Of a DNA stretch of 63,017 bases, positions 9,367-18,580 are shown one piece after another. Position 1 is the stretch's first letter; each line of letters opens with the position of its first letter. A program made the position numbers and the translations under genes. The DNA comes from Alphaproteobacteria bacterium (GTDB taxonomy: Bacteria > Pseudomonadota > Alphaproteobacteria > Caulobacterales > Aquidulcibacteraceae), in the NCBI GenBank assembly GCA_018971945.1, contig JAGWZH010000005.1, positions 1-63,017 of the forward strand. Reading direction: 5' to 3'. Below the pieces are notes generated by a model. The model was given only the letters and a program-made list of their open reading frames with translations. It had not been told where the DNA came from and did no database searches.

Positions 9367-9849
9367 ATGCGGTTTATGGGTTTTGCGGCTTTGGCGGTAT
9401 GGGCGGTGACGGCGTGCGGCGGCGCGCCGCCGGCAGGGAGCGATCCCGAGGCGGTCGTGGAGGCGCTCTACCAGCCTTATGTCAGCAACGCGGCGACTGT
9501 GCCGGCTTTGGAAAACGCAGCGCCCTGGACCGAGGATTTGCGCGCAATGCTTGTCCATACCGCCGATCATGTGGACGGCGGCTTGGGCTTTGACCCGCTC
9601 ATCGATGGGCAGGACTATGAAATCACAGATCTTCAGGTCAGCACGGCGGAGGGCCCAGCGGAAGGTCAGACCGTGGTGGACGCGCAATTCACCAATTTTG
9701 AAGACAAGGTCACCGTCAGTTTCGATTTCGTCGAGGCCGAAGACGGCTGGCGGATTGCAGATGTCCACACCGAGGAATGGACGCTGCGGGGCGTGCTTGC
9801 CAGCGCCGGGGTCACGCCCGCTTCGGCGGCGGCCGCATCGGGGGAGTGA
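9367..9849 (+). CDS. DUF3828-like lipoprotein
   Basis: This is a small predicted lipoprotein of 160 residues. The ATG at 9367 is chosen because it begins a lipoprotein signal peptide (MRFMGFAALAVWAVTACGG, with Cys17 as the lipidation site). A ggag lies at 9353-9356; an upstream GTG at 9307 would bury the signal. The mature part, with a VEALYQPY opening, FDPLIDGQDYEI and a closing beta-rich WRIADVHTEEW segment, resembles the DUF3828 family of periplasmic proteins of unknown function. It stands alone between two minus-strand genes. The family call is from memory and moderately sure; the lipoprotein call is firmer. Confidence 0.7.
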   Translation: MRFMGFAALAVWAVTACGGAPPAGSDPEAVVEALYQPYVSNAATVPALENAAPWTEDLRAMLVHTADHVDGGLGFDPLIDGQDYEITDLQVSTAEGPAEGQTVVDAQFTNFEDKVTVSFDFVEAEDGWRIADVHTEEWTLRGVLASAGVTPASAAAASGE

Positions 9850-10031
9850 GGCTCATCGTCGCCTGAACCCCGGGCCGCTTTTTTCGTCTTGCGCCCCTCG
9901 GAGCGAAGAGAACCGCCACCACGATCAGCCCGCGGCGACGGCCATGATCGATCTCACCGACACAAGCGCTCAAGGCTTGACCTCGCCTGTTATCAAAGGC
10001 CGGCTTGATGCAGATCCTGCGATGGGACGTG

Positions 10032-11615
10032 TCAATGTCTAAAGTGTCTTAGCCCGGTGAAGACCATCGCGAGCCCGGCTTGATCGGCGGCGGCGATCAC
10101 ATCTTTGTCACGGATTGACCCCCCGGGCTGGATGACGGCCCTCGCGCCGGCTTCCGCGGCCTGCAGCAGACCATCGGGGAACGGAAAGAAAGCGTCTGAG
10201 GCGCACACCGAGCCGATCGTGGCCGGCGCCTCGCCTTGAAGGCTTGCGTCTTCCGCCTTGCGGCGCGCGATGCGGGCGGAGTCCACGCGGCTCATTTGAC
10301 CCGCGCCGATCCCCACCGTCGCGCCCGCCTTGGCGTAGACGATGGCGTTGGACTTCACATGCTTGGCGACGCGGAACGCGAAAAGCATGTCGGTCAGCTC
10401 CTCAGGTGTGGGTTGGCGTTGGGTCACGACGCGGAGATCGCCCTCCAGGACGCGGCCATTATCGCGGCTTTGGACCAAAAGCCCGCCAGCCACGGACTTC
10501 ACCGAGAGGCCAGGCGCGGCGGGGTCGGGAAGACCGCCAGTGAGAAGAAGTCGGAGGTTCTTTTTCCGGGCGAAGACGGCCACGGCGTCTTCATCAGCGT
10601 CCGGCGCGACGACCACTTCTGTGAAGATATCGGCGATCGCTTCAGCGGCGGCCTTGTCAAGCCGGCGGTTGACGGCCACGACCCCGCCGAAGGCGGAGAC
10701 GGGATCGCAGGCGAGGGCGCGCTGATAGGCTTCGAGCAGAGAACCGCCCAGAGCGGCTCCGCAGGGATTGGCGTGCTTGATGATCGCGACGGCGGCTTTA
10801 TGGGCAGGCTCGAACTCAGCGACGAGCTCGATGGCGGCGTCGGTGTCGTTGAGGTTGTTGTAGGAGAGCTCTTTGCCTTGAATCTGACGGGCGGTGGCGA
10901 CGCCAAAGCGCTTTTCGTCGTTCAGATAGAGGGCGGCGGTTTGATGCGGGTTTTCGCCGTAGCGCAGAGGCTGGCTGAGCCTGCCGCCGAAGGCGCGCCA
11001 GGGCGGTGCGGGCTCTTGGAGCGCACTCGCCCACCAGGCGCTGATGGCGGCGTCATAGGCGGCGGTGCGTCCAAAGGTCTTGGCGGCGAGGCGCTTGCGC
11101 GTGGCCTCGGTCGTTCCGCCATGAGCGGCCAGCTCTTCAAGCACAGAGGCGAGGTCGCCCCCGTCGACGCACACGGCGACATAGCCGTAATTCTTCGCTG
11201 CGGCCCGGAGCATGGCGGGGCCGCCGATGTCGATGTTCTCGACGCACTCTTCGAAGCCCTTGCCGGCGGCGACTGTGGCTTCGAAAGGATAGAGATTGAC
11301 ATAAAGCAGATCGACGCCCTTGACGCCGTGATCGACCATGGCCTTGGCGTGGGCGGGATCGTCGCGAAGAGCCAAAAGCCCGCCATGCACCATCGGGTGA
11401 AGGGTCTTCACGCGGCCGTCCATCATTTCGGGGAAGCCGGTCAGCTCAGCCACATCGATGACGGGCAAGCCTTCCGCGGCGAGGACCGCTCTGGTCCCGC
11501 CGGTCGAGACAATCTCAACGCCAAAACCGATCAAGGCTTTGGCGTGGTCAATCAGGCCGGTCTTGTCAGACACCGATATGAGGGCGCGCTTGATTGGGCG
11601 CAAGGCAGTGTGCAT
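10032..11615 (-). CDS. purH: Bifunctional AICAR transformylase/IMP cyclohydrolase
   Basis: PurH catalyses the last two steps of IMP synthesis: formylation of AICAR with 10-formyl-THF, then ring closure. The 527-residue protein has an N-terminal MGS-like cyclohydrolase domain ([11 protein letters not shown] near residue 10, then STGGT and DGRVKTLHP) and a C-terminal transformylase domain with the signature KHANPCGAA. The ATG at 11615 is preferred over an upstream in-frame ATG at 11678, since family proteins begin a few residues before the ALISVSDK strand. A tctggag site precedes it. It is the last gene of a likely rpe-heparinase-purH operon, 59 bases after the heparinase-family stop. Confidence 0.96.
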   Translation of the reverse strand: MHTALRPIKRALISVSDKTGLIDHAKALIGFGVEIVSTGGTRAVLAAEGLPVIDVAELTGFPEMMDGRVKTLHPMVHGGLLALRDDPAHAKAMVDHGVKGVDLLYVNLYPFEATVAAGKGFEECVENIDIGGPAMLRAAAKNYGYVAVCVDGGDLASVLEELAAHGGTTEATRKRLAAKTFGRTAAYDAAISAWWASALQEPAPPWRAFGGRLSQPLRYGENPHQTAALYLNDEKRFGVATARQIQGKELSYNNLNDTDAAIELVAEFEPAHKAAVAIIKHANPCGAALGGSLLEAYQRALACDPVSAFGGVVAVNRRLDKAAAEAIADIFTEVVVAPDADEDAVAVFARKKNLRLLLTGGLPDPAAPGLSVKSVAGGLLVQSRDNGRVLEGDLRVVTQRQPTPEELTDMLFAFRVAKHVKSNAIVYAKAGATVGIGAGQMSRVDSARIARRKAEDASLQGEAPATIGSVCASDAFFPFPDGLLQAAEAGARAVIQPGGSIRDKDVIAAADQAGLAMVFTGLRHFRH

Positions 11616-11674
11616 CGGGGCGGCTCCAGAGCAAGCAGGCTCGTTAGAAGCGCCCGCGGACCGGGTCAACCAGG

Positions 11675-13360
11675 TCAATCCATCCGCGCCATGCTCCAGC
11701 GCACCCGATTGGTCTTCTCCCTCTCGTCCCCGCTTATCAGCGCGGCGCCACTGAGCACAATCTGCTGGGTCCGCTGCGGTTTGAGACTGCCGCCGAGATA
11801 AATGCTCTCTTCCAGGCGACAGTCCGCGTCACAATGAAACCTCCATCGCGCGCCATTGGTGGTCTCGATCAAAACCGTTCTGCTCTCGGCCTGTTCCGCG
11901 CGGCAGGTGGGGTGGAGATGAAAGCGAACCGCGAACGGGATGAGGCGGCTCCCGCGCCCCGCCTTCTGGTCCAAAGGCCGCCCAAGCTGGTCGTGACCTA
12001 TGATCTTGCGGCCTTCCCAATCCATGAAGATGATGCGGGTGGCCGTGAGGTTGAAAGCCTCCTTGTAGCCGTCGTGATGGCCTATGACCCATGTCCCGGT
12101 GTCGTCCTGGCTCCGCGTCGCATAAATATTCGGACCCGTCGGGTAGGCTGCGCCGCGGCCCCGCCTTGGTTGGCTGAAAGGGCTTGAGAGGCTGTCGGCC
12201 AAGATCAAGGTGGAGTGGGCCGCGGTGCCTCTGGCGGCGGCGCGCCACTCTGGGTCGAGCTCGCGGCCGGCGCCGACATTGACGAACACGCGGTCCTTGC
12301 CGCAGCTGAACTCGATGGCGAGCGCTCCGGCATGGGCGCGGCCCGCGAAGGCGGACGGCGGCGGGCGTCGCGCCACATCCATGAGCAGGGTCAGGTCGCC
12401 CGACCGCAAACGTTGATAGCCTGATTGGTTGGCGTAGTCGAAGCCGCGGGCCTCGCCGCCGGCGGCGGCCAACGCCCCGGCGACCGCCGCCGCGCCGCCC
12501 TCTCCGCCGCCCTGGAAACAGGCCAAGGCGCCGTCGCCAAGGCTCAAGAAACGCAACATATTGGCCATGCGTCCGATCGCCACCCGCAGATTGCGCGAAG
12601 GGGCGTTGTTGGCGCGGGTCAAGGCGGTTTCGGCGATGATCATCTCGCAAAGAGCGTTGAGAAGGGTCTCAGGGCTCCGGCTTTGGTGGCCGCCATCTGA
12701 AAGAATTTGGCTCGCCTCGGCCTCCAGCAGCATCTCCTCGCCCTGGTCGCGCAGTGGATCGGCCTCAGGCAGGCCTGCGGCCGAAGCAGCGACAAGGGCC
12801 GCACCGGCGGTGATGCGTGCGCTCGGCTCGCGGATGTCTTTCGCCGCAAACATGAGGTGCCGGGCCTGGCGGCCGAGCGATTGCAAGGCGGTGCTGGAGG
12901 CGGGGCCCCGCGACAAGGCCGGGCCGCCATGGCAGAGCCAAGCCAGCAGCCGCTCGGCCGTCAGCTCCGGCGCCCAAGCCGACGCGTGCCAGCGGCCGAA
13001 GCCTTCGACCCAGGTATCGATCAGCCGGACGACAGCCTCCGTGGCTCCAGGCGCCTGGGCGAGGTCCCGGAGCCAACCAAAGGCGTGGAGGCGGGCTGAG
13101 AAATAGGGAGAAGGAGCGGGTTCGCTCCACGGGACGGGATGGAGCCCACTCAAACGCTCCGCCCCCAATCGCCACATGCCGCGCAGCAGGTCAGCGCCAA
13201 GGACCGGGTCGCCTGGGCGCGGATCTTCGCTAATCAAGGCCACGCTTAGGGGGTCGGCGCCGCGGAGACCGATGCGGTAAAAGGGCGTGGAGCGCCACTC
13301 TTCGGCGGCGGCGCTCAACAAAGCGCGAAGGGGATTTTGCGGAGGGGTTGGATCGTTCAA
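11675..13360 (-). CDS. Heparinase II/III family protein
   Basis: This 561-residue protein of the heparinase II/III-like family is probably a polysaccharide lyase-fold protein acting on a uronic-acid polymer or on the cell's own envelope polysaccharide. The C-terminal half carries the beta-rich family domain (for example [27 protein letters not shown], abbreviated: FVNVGAG, then TAAHSTL), followed by a HHDGYKE segment. The N-terminal half is alpha-helical, with [10 protein letters not shown] and a LLAWLCHG motif. No clear signal peptide is visible. Its start overlaps the rpe stop by four bases (ATGA), so it is coupled to rpe. The placement between rpe and purH recurs in alphaproteobacteria. 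The true substrate is unknown. Confidence 0.85.
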   Translation of the reverse strand: MNDPTPPQNPLRALLSAAAEEWRSTPFYRIGLRGADPLSVALISEDPRPGDPVLGADLLRGMWRLGAERLSGLHPVPWSEPAPSPYFSARLHAFGWLRDLAQAPGATEAVVRLIDTWVEGFGRWHASAWAPELTAERLLAWLCHGGPALSRGPASSTALQSLGRQARHLMFAAKDIREPSARITAGAALVAASAAGLPEADPLRDQGEEMLLEAEASQILSDGGHQSRSPETLLNALCEMIIAETALTRANNAPSRNLRVAIGRMANMLRFLSLGDGALACFQGGGEGGAAAVAGALAAAGGEARGFDYANQSGYQRLRSGDLTLLMDVARRPPPSAFAGRAHAGALAIEFSCGKDRVFVNVGAGRELDPEWRAAARGTAAHSTLILADSLSSPFSQPRRGRGAAYPTGPNIYATRSQDDTGTWVIGHHDGYKEAFNLTATRIIFMDWEGRKIIGHDQLGRPLDQKAGRGSRLIPFAVRFHLHPTCRAEQAESRTVLIETTNGARWRFHCDADCRLEESIYLGGSLKPQRTQQIVLSGAALISGDEREKTNRVRWSMARMD

Positions 13361-14037
13361 AAGGCCCCCTGTCCGCCGCCGGCCCGCTTCAAAGCTTTGA
13401 TGTTGTCGGCGTAGGCCGCCGGCCCGCCTTTGAAGACGGCGGTGCCTGCGACCAAAGCTTGCGCGCCCGCCGCAAGGCAGGCCGGCGCGGTCTTGTCGGT
13501 GACGCCGCCGTCGACCTCCAGAAGAATATTCCGACCGGACGCGTCAATGCGACGGCGAACCTGTTCGATCTTGCGCAACTGGCTGTCAATAAAGGCCTGG
13601 CCGCCAAAGCCAGGATTGACGCTCATCACAAGCACGAGGTCGACAAGATCCATGACTGGCTCCAAGACCTCGACAGGGGTGCCGGGATTGAGCGACACGC
13701 CGGCCTTGGCCCCGCACGCGCGAATGGCCTGCAGCGTGCGATGGATATGAGGACCTGCCTCAGGGTGGACGGTCAGGATATCAGCGCCAGCGTCACGGAA
13801 GGCTCCGATAAAGGGATCGACCGGGGCGATCATCAAATGCACGTCCAATATGGTTTTCACATGAGGGCGCAAGGCTTTGACCACGGCCGGCCCGATCGTC
13901 AAATTCGGGACGAAATGGCCGTCCATGACATCGACATGGATCATGTCGGCGCCGGCCGTCTCCACAGCGGCGATTTCATCGCCCAGGCGCGCAAAATCCG
14001 CCGCCAGTATCGAGGGGGCAATCAGGGGGGGTGACAT
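13357..14037 (-). CDS. rpe: Ribulose-phosphate 3-epimerase
   Basis: This enzyme interconverts ribulose 5-phosphate and xylulose 5-phosphate in the pentose phosphate pathway. The 226-residue TIM barrel shows the family signatures PSILAADFARLG (residues 8-19), HVDVMDGHFVPNLTIGP near 34-50, DVHLMI near 65, and the VNPGFGGQ phosphate-binding loop in the C-terminal half. His and Asp metal ligands in HVDVMDG and DVHLM are intact. It is the first gene of the rpe-heparinase-purH cluster and overlaps the next gene by four bases. Confidence 0.96.
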   Translation of the reverse strand: MSPPLIAPSILAADFARLGDEIAAVETAGADMIHVDVMDGHFVPNLTIGPAVVKALRPHVKTILDVHLMIAPVDPFIGAFRDAGADILTVHPEAGPHIHRTLQAIRACGAKAGVSLNPGTPVEVLEPVMDLVDLVLVMSVNPGFGGQAFIDSQLRKIEQVRRRIDASGRNILLEVDGGVTDKTAPACLAAGAQALVAGTAVFKGGPAAYADNIKALKRAGGGQGAF

Positions 14038-14124
14038 GCCGCTCGCGGGTATCAGCCTCCGGCCTTCCGCGCAAGCGGCCGCGGATTGAGTGGCGGATTG
14101 AGCCGAAAGCGCTGCGAAGGGACC

Positions 14125-14589
14125 CTAGCGGGGGATTACCCGCGCACGGTCGCCATATTCGACATAAACCGCCGAGCCAGGCTCGATATAGAGGTCCGCG
14201 CCCTGGACGATATTGACGACCTGGCCGTTGGAGAGGCGCACAGTGTAGCCGAAGCCTTGGCGGCGGGTGACGCCCTCCTCGATCGCTGCGCCGGCGAGCC
14301 CGCCAAGGACCGCGCCGGCGATGGCGCCGATGGCTTGCTCTTCGTCGCCGCCGCCGATCTGGCTCCCGGCGACGCCGCCGACTGCGGCGCCGGCGGCCGG
14401 GCCCACGATCGTGCGGGTCCCCTCAATGCGCACGGGGCGGACCCTCAGCACCACGCCCTCCTCCACCCGGGTGACCTGGCCGACTTGGCCGCGAGAATAA
14501 TCTCCCGCGCCCACGCCTGAGGCGCAGGCGCCAAGCGCCGCCGCAAGGCCTAAAGCTGTCGCCGCCATCATCGCTTTCTGGATCGCCAT
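14125..14589 (-). CDS. Glycine-zipper outer-membrane lipoprotein (17-kDa antigen/SlyB type)
   Basis: This 154-residue lipoprotein is probably anchored in the outer membrane. The ATG at 14589 starts a lipoprotein signal peptide ending in the lipobox AALGAC, with the Cys near residue 22. An ATG seven codons upstream is an alternative, but only the inner one has a ggaga purine site in reach. Two glycine-zipper stretches follow (GPAAGAAVGGVAGSQIGGG and AIGAIAGAVLGGLAGAAIE), the hallmark of glycine-zipper 2TM domains. A beta-rich tail carries YTVRLSNGQVVNIVQG. Such proteins stabilise the envelope; the precise role here is unknown. Confidence 0.82.
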   Translation of the reverse strand: MAIQKAMMAATALGLAAALGACASGVGAGDYSRGQVGQVTRVEEGVVLRVRPVRIEGTRTIVGPAAGAAVGGVAGSQIGGGDEEQAIGAIAGAVLGGLAGAAIEEGVTRRQGFGYTVRLSNGQVVNIVQGADLYIEPGSAVYVEYGDRARVIPR

Positions 14590-14704
14590 GGTGCGTTGGT
14601 CTCCAAACATGGTCGTTCAGCGGGCTTATCCCGGGATCTTGGGGCGATCATAGGGCGGGGCGCCTGAACCGGGGATGAATTGGCTCTGGGCGCAGGCTTC
14701 AGGC

Positions 14705-15979
14705 TCAGGCTTTGATGAAGCGGGCGGCGAAAAAGCCGTCGACGCCGCCTTCCCCCCCATAATCGCTGGGGGTCGTGCGGAGCCAGCCTTGGGGCGTGAG
14801 CAAAGCGTTCGGGACCTCTTCGGTCGTGATCGGATGGGCGATCAAGCCTTCGGGCGGAGGCGAAGCGACGCCTTCGCCCTCTTCGGGTTCAAGCGAGCAG
14901 ACGGCGTAGACGAGGACCCCGCCAGGTTTGAGAAAGCTTGCGGCGCGAGCCAGGAGCTGTTTTTGGCGAAGAGCAAGCGCTTCGATATCGCTGGGGCGGC
15001 GCAGCCATGCCACGTCGGGGCGGCGTCTGAGGGTGCCGGTCGCGGTGCAAGGCGCGTCAAGCAGCACCGCGTCGGCGGAAGCCTTCGGGGTCCATGCGAG
15101 GACGTCGGCGGACACCACTTCGGCGTTGAGTTTTGTGCGTTCAAGATTGGCGCGAAGGCGCGCGAGGCGCGCCTCGTCGCAGTCGACGGCGGTCACCCGC
15201 GCGCCTGCGGCGGCGAGCTGCATGGTCTTGCCGCCTGGGGCGGCGCAGAGATCCAGGACCGACCTGGCTTCGACATCGCCCAAGAGCAGAGCAGGAAGGC
15301 TCGCCGCCGCATCCTGCACCCACCAGTCGCCGGCGGCGAAGCCAGGCAGGGAGGTCAGGTCCGCGCCGGGAGCAAGGCGGCCGGCGCCGAAAGGGCCCGG
15401 CCTCGCCTCAGAGGGCAGATCTGCGCCCGGTTTGGCGCGGAGGTCCAAAGGCGGCTCTTGGCTCAAGATCTGGGCGATCGCCTCGGCTTGGGCATCGCCA
15501 TAAGCCGCCCGCCAGCGATTGAAAAGCCAATCGGGCAAATTGGCCCCGGCAGGAAGCGCTGCGAAAAGATCCCGTCCTTCGCCCGCCACTTTGCGGAGCA
15601 CGGCGTTGATCAAACGTGCGAAGGGCTTTGCGGTGCGGGCGCTGTTGGCCAGATCGACCGCTGTCGAAACCGCGGCATGGGGGGCTGCGTTAAGCGCCAG
15701 GATTTGCGCCGCGCCAATGCGCAGAATGGCGCGAGGGGTTTCGGCGCCCTGTTGCAAAGGGCGCTGCATGAAGCGGGCGAGAACCGCATCAATGCGGCCC
15801 AAATGACGCAAGGCGGCGGATGCTATGGCCCGGGCGAAAGCCCGATCGCGCCCTTCCAAAGGCTGGAAAGACTTCACCGTCTCCAGCGCAGTCTCGAGGG
15901 TGCGGCCCTCATCGGTGACGGCGGCGAGAAGCGCCGCCGCAGCGCGACGAACAGGATCGAAAGATGCGGCATGGGCCAT
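14705..15979 (-). CDS. rsmB: 16S rRNA m5C methyltransferase RsmB (Fmu/Sun)
   Basis: This enzyme methylates a cytosine of 16S rRNA (C967 in E. coli numbering). The 424-residue protein has an N-terminal NusB-like RNA-binding domain (about residues 1-140) and a C-terminal NOL1/NOP2/Sun catalytic domain. The SAM motif is VLDLCAAPGGKT, the first catalytic-region Cys is Cys311 in DAPCTATG and the second is Cys361 in VCSLEPEE. Both cysteines of the two-cysteine mechanism are present. The gene lies upstream of htpX, a neighbourhood seen in other alphaproteobacteria, with 329 bases between them that contain a 14-bp tandem repeat. Confidence 0.94.
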   Translation of the reverse strand: MAHAASFDPVRRAAAALLAAVTDEGRTLETALETVKSFQPLEGRDRAFARAIASAALRHLGRIDAVLARFMQRPLQQGAETPRAILRIGAAQILALNAAPHAAVSTAVDLANSARTAKPFARLINAVLRKVAGEGRDLFAALPAGANLPDWLFNRWRAAYGDAQAEAIAQILSQEPPLDLRAKPGADLPSEARPGPFGAGRLAPGADLTSLPGFAAGDWWVQDAAASLPALLLGDVEARSVLDLCAAPGGKTMQLAAAGARVTAVDCDEARLARLRANLERTKLNAEVVSADVLAWTPKASADAVLLDAPCTATGTLRRRPDVAWLRRPSDIEALALRQKQLLARAASFLKPGGVLVYAVCSLEPEEGEGVASPPPEGLIAHPITTEEVPNALLTPQGWLRTTPSDYGGEGGVDGFFAARFIKA

Positions 15980-16308
15980 GGGCCCCTGATGCGCCCGCGG
16001 CGCCCTAGGAGCAAGTCGCTCAGGCAGGTTGTTTTGGCGAGGCCGTTTTGCCAGGTCGTTTAGGCCGGGTCGTTTAGGCCGGGTCGTTTAGGCCGGGTCG
16101 TTTCAGGCGGTTTGGGAGGGCGATGCTGAAGGCGTGGTCCTGGCCGCAGGCTCCAAGACCGAGGCGGTAGGGGGAACGGCCGAGCCCGCTTTGGAAATAA
16201 GGCGTCAGCGGCCGGTGGACATTCTTTCGAAGGCCTTGGCCGCGCCGAATTTCAGGGTCGCGTTTTAGGGGACGCGTTCAGCCGGCGGCGGACCGGTTTG
16301 GATCCGGG
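15980..16308. other. Intergenic region between htpX and rsmB
   Basis: This 329-base gap holds no supported gene. It contains a 14-bp direct tandem repeat at 16057-16103. The rsmB promoter is not expected here on strand grounds unless it lies immediately upstream of 15979. Confidence 0.5.
16057..16103. repeat. 14-bp tandem repeat CGTTTAGGCCGGGT, 3.4 copies
   Basis: Three exact copies at 16057-16070, 16071-16084 and 16085-16098 are followed by the first five bases of a fourth. A degenerate copy (cgttttgccaggt) precedes the array. It lies in non-coding DNA between htpX and rsmB. Confidence 0.95.
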
Positions 16309-17232
16309 CTAGACCATCGGGACGCTGGTGCGGCCGCCCTCGGCGGCGGGCGGGTTTGACCCGCCCAGCGGCCGCAGGCCCATCCCAGCGCCTAGCTTCA
16401 TCAGGGCCTCAATGCGGTTTTTGGTGTTGGGATGGGTGGAGAACAGATTGTCCGCGCCCCGACCCGCCAAAGGGTTGATGATGAACATATGGGCCGTCGC
16501 CGGATTGCGCTCGGCGTCGATGTTCAACTGGCCGCGCGCGTATCGCTCGATCTTGTCAAGGGCGCTCGCCAAACTCTGCGGGTCCCCAGCGATTTCGGCG
16601 CCCACGCGATCGGCCTCATATTCGCGCGAACGGGAGATGGCCATCTGGACAATGGAGGCCGCGATTGGGGCCAGCACCATGATCGCTATGCCTGCAATAG
16701 GATTGGAATTGCCGGCGCTGTCGCGGGGGCTGAAGAACATGGCGAAGTTCGCGAGCATGGCGACCGCGCCCGCAATCGTTGCGGTGACGGTCATGGTGAG
16801 CGTGTCGCGGTTTTTGACGTGGGCCAGTTCATGGGCCATCACGCCGCGGATTTCCTCACGGGTGAGGAGGCGCAACAGGCCCGTGGTGGCCGCCACGGCG
16901 GCGTTCTCGGGATTGCGGCCGGTGGCGAAGGCGTTCGGCTGCGGGTTGTCGATCACATAGATTTTCGGGACTGGCATAGCCGCGCGCTGCGCCAAAGCCA
17001 CCGTATCCTGGGCGTAATTGCGGATAAAGGCGTCGGGATGGTCAGGGCCGACCGCGACCGCCCGGAAGTGGCGCAACACCATTTTGTCCGCATTCCAGTA
17101 GGCAAAGGCGTTCATCGCGACCGCGACCCCGAGCGCGATGATCATGCCGCCAGCGCCGCCCACCCAAAAGCCCACGGCGCCGAACAGGGCCGTCAGGGCC
17201 GCCAACAGCATGAAGGTCTTGGTGTGGTTCAT
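16309..17232 (-). CDS. htpX: Membrane zinc metalloprotease HtpX
   Basis: HtpX is an inner-membrane M48 protease that degrades damaged membrane proteins, often under stress control. The protein has 307 residues from the ATG at 17232. Two N-terminal hydrophobic helices (residues about 6-20 and 24-45) are followed by the zinc-binding [10 protein letters not shown] at residues 134-143. Two more hydrophobic stretches follow (about 145-190), then the third zinc-ligand Glu in the SREYEADR segment. The upstream in-frame ATG at 17289 would add 19 hydrophilic residues not typical of the family. The gene is divergent from the DUF1674 gene, a pairing common in alphaproteobacteria. Confidence 0.95.
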   Translation of the reverse strand: MNHTKTFMLLAALTALFGAVGFWVGGAGGMIIALGVAVAMNAFAYWNADKMVLRHFRAVAVGPDHPDAFIRNYAQDTVALAQRAAMPVPKIYVIDNPQPNAFATGRNPENAAVAATTGLLRLLTREEIRGVMAHELAHVKNRDTLTMTVTATIAGAVAMLANFAMFFSPRDSAGNSNPIAGIAIMVLAPIAASIVQMAISRSREYEADRVGAEIAGDPQSLASALDKIERYARGQLNIDAERNPATAHMFIINPLAGRGADNLFSTHPNTKNRIEALMKLGAGMGLRPLGGSNPPAAEGGRTSVPMV

Positions 17233-17369
17233 GGCCTGGGAAAGTCCTTTTTCCTGACGAGCAGGGGATCGAAATACCCTGTCGCGCATGATATGGAATT
17301 ATGGTCGGTCGCCTTCAATATCTCAGGGGCCCTCTCCCCCAGGGCGATTGGCCCGATCAGGACCTTGTG

Positions 17370-17573
17370 ATGACCCTCGCTTCGTCTCCGCCCAACGCCT
17401 CTCCCGGCAAAACGCTCTCGCCAGAGGCGATCCGGGCTCTTCAGGAGGCCGCGGCGCGCCGGGCGCAGGCGGAGGCTGCAAGCGAGGGCGTCCGGGAGAT
17501 CGGCGGGCCCGCCGGCGAGGAGCCCACACGGTTCGGGGACTGGGAACGCAAAGGCCTGGCGGTGGATTTCTGA
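17370..17573 (+). CDS. DUF1674 protein (SDHAF4-like succinate dehydrogenase assembly factor)
   Basis: This 67-residue protein has the C-terminal DUF1674 signature: EIGGPAGEEPTRFGDWERKG, then LAVDF. The mitochondrial homologue SDHAF4 helps assemble the flavoprotein subunit of succinate dehydrogenase; that role is inferred here by family. The ATG at 17370 is preceded by caggacc, a usable ribosome site. A longer frame from 17301 would add a Leu/Pro/Gln-rich leader absent from the family. It is divergently placed next to htpX. Confidence 0.88.
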   Translation: MTLASSPPNASPGKTLSPEAIRALQEAAARRAQAEAASEGVREIGGPAGEEPTRFGDWERKGLAVDF

Positions 17574-17768
17574 CCCGTTTTGCAACAGCAGGGGGCGGGG
17601 CAGCGTTAAAATGCCCTATCCAAGCGAAGGCGGGCGCCGGCGGCGCCGTGCGTCCGGAGAAGGCGATTGAAGCATAGGTCTCTCGCCTCACAATCATGGC
17701 TGCGGCAAACGCCGAGGGATTGAACAGGGCGCGGCTCTGTCTTTTGATCTGATGGAAAAGGAGCGCCC

Positions 17769-18233
17769 ATGCGCGCGATGAGCATAGCCCTTGCAGCGCT
17801 GACTTTGCTGGCGACGCCCGTGATGGCGACCGCACCGGCGTTCGCCGACGGCGTGGAGCGGCCGGCGGCGCCTTCGCCAGCCCGCCAGCGGCCTCGTCCG
17901 CCTCGCCCCGCAGATCCTGCGCCTCCGCCGCCGCCAGCGATCACGGAGTCGCGGCCTGTTCCCCTGCTCCCTCCCGCGCCGCCGCCGCCGCCGCCGCCGG
18001 TCAGCAATGAGATGCGCCTTTCGGACGCCTTCTTCATGACGGGCCTCGCTGGCGGCGTGGGGGCGGGTGTCGGCGAGACGGTCGTTTATGGCGGCGGCCG
18101 GCTCATCATCAGGGGCGGGGGCGCCGCCTTCTCCGGCGCGGGCCGGGACCTGTCGATGTTCCGGTCGCATCGCCATAGTCATGGCCATGGCGGGTCCCAC
18201 CATGGCGGCGGCGGCGCGTGCCGTCGTTGCTGA
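17769..18233 (+). CDS. Exported Pro-rich protein with His/Gly-rich C-terminus
   Basis: I do not recognise this 154-residue protein. It has a clear signal peptide (MRAMSIALAALTLLATPVMA, then a likely cleavage near TAPAFA-DG), so it is exported. A Pro-rich stretch (residues about 30-78, with PPPPP runs) is followed by a hydrophobic Gly-rich segment (TGLAGGVGAGVGET, about residues 90-105). The tail alternates His with Gly and Ser (HRHSHGHGG, SHHGGGG) and ends in CRRC. The tail suggests metal binding, which is inference. The start has a strong aaaaggag site. Composition, including poly-Pro, is extreme compared with its neighbours. It is followed by a 347-base gap before kup. Confidence 0.72.
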   Translation: MRAMSIALAALTLLATPVMATAPAFADGVERPAAPSPARQRPRPPRPADPAPPPPPAITESRPVPLLPPAPPPPPPPVSNEMRLSDAFFMTGLAGGVGAGVGETVVYGGGRLIIRGGGAAFSGAGRDLSMFRSHRHSHGHGGSHHGGGGACRRC

Positions 18234-18580
18234 GGACAGGGTCTTCAAGGGCCAAGCCTTGAGGGCAGGCCGGGCTTAACGAAACCGGCCTGAGAGACGC
18301 CGCCCTGAAGAGATGGGGGTGTCCCAGACGGGCTCTCAGAGGACGCGGCCTTGGGGGAAGGAGGCTAGGGGAGGGCGCGGATCCATCGCAAAGGCTTCCT
18401 CCGCCTCAATCGGTCCCTCGCGCGGGGCCTCCCAGACTTTGTGATCGCTCTCTTCGGCCAACCGACCCCCTGAGAAACCAACCGATGAGAAGCCGTCCCC
18501 GCGCATTGCACGGCGTGGCGAAAGCAGCTATGCGGGCCGCCTTTCCCCGCACAAAGGTGCGGAGTTGCAGGGGCGACCTC
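18234..18580. other. Intergenic region upstream of kup
   Basis: This 347-base gap has no supported gene. It probably contains the kup promoter. Short inverted repeats are visible (ctgagag at 18290-18296 with ctctcag at 18333-18339, and an aagcc/ggctt pair near 18254-18279), but none is convincing as a named RNA element. Confidence 0.4.

Noticed and set aside
18289-18339. Riboswitch-like inverted repeat upstream of kup
   Set aside because: Only a seven-base stem with a 36-base loop; no known riboswitch core could be matched.
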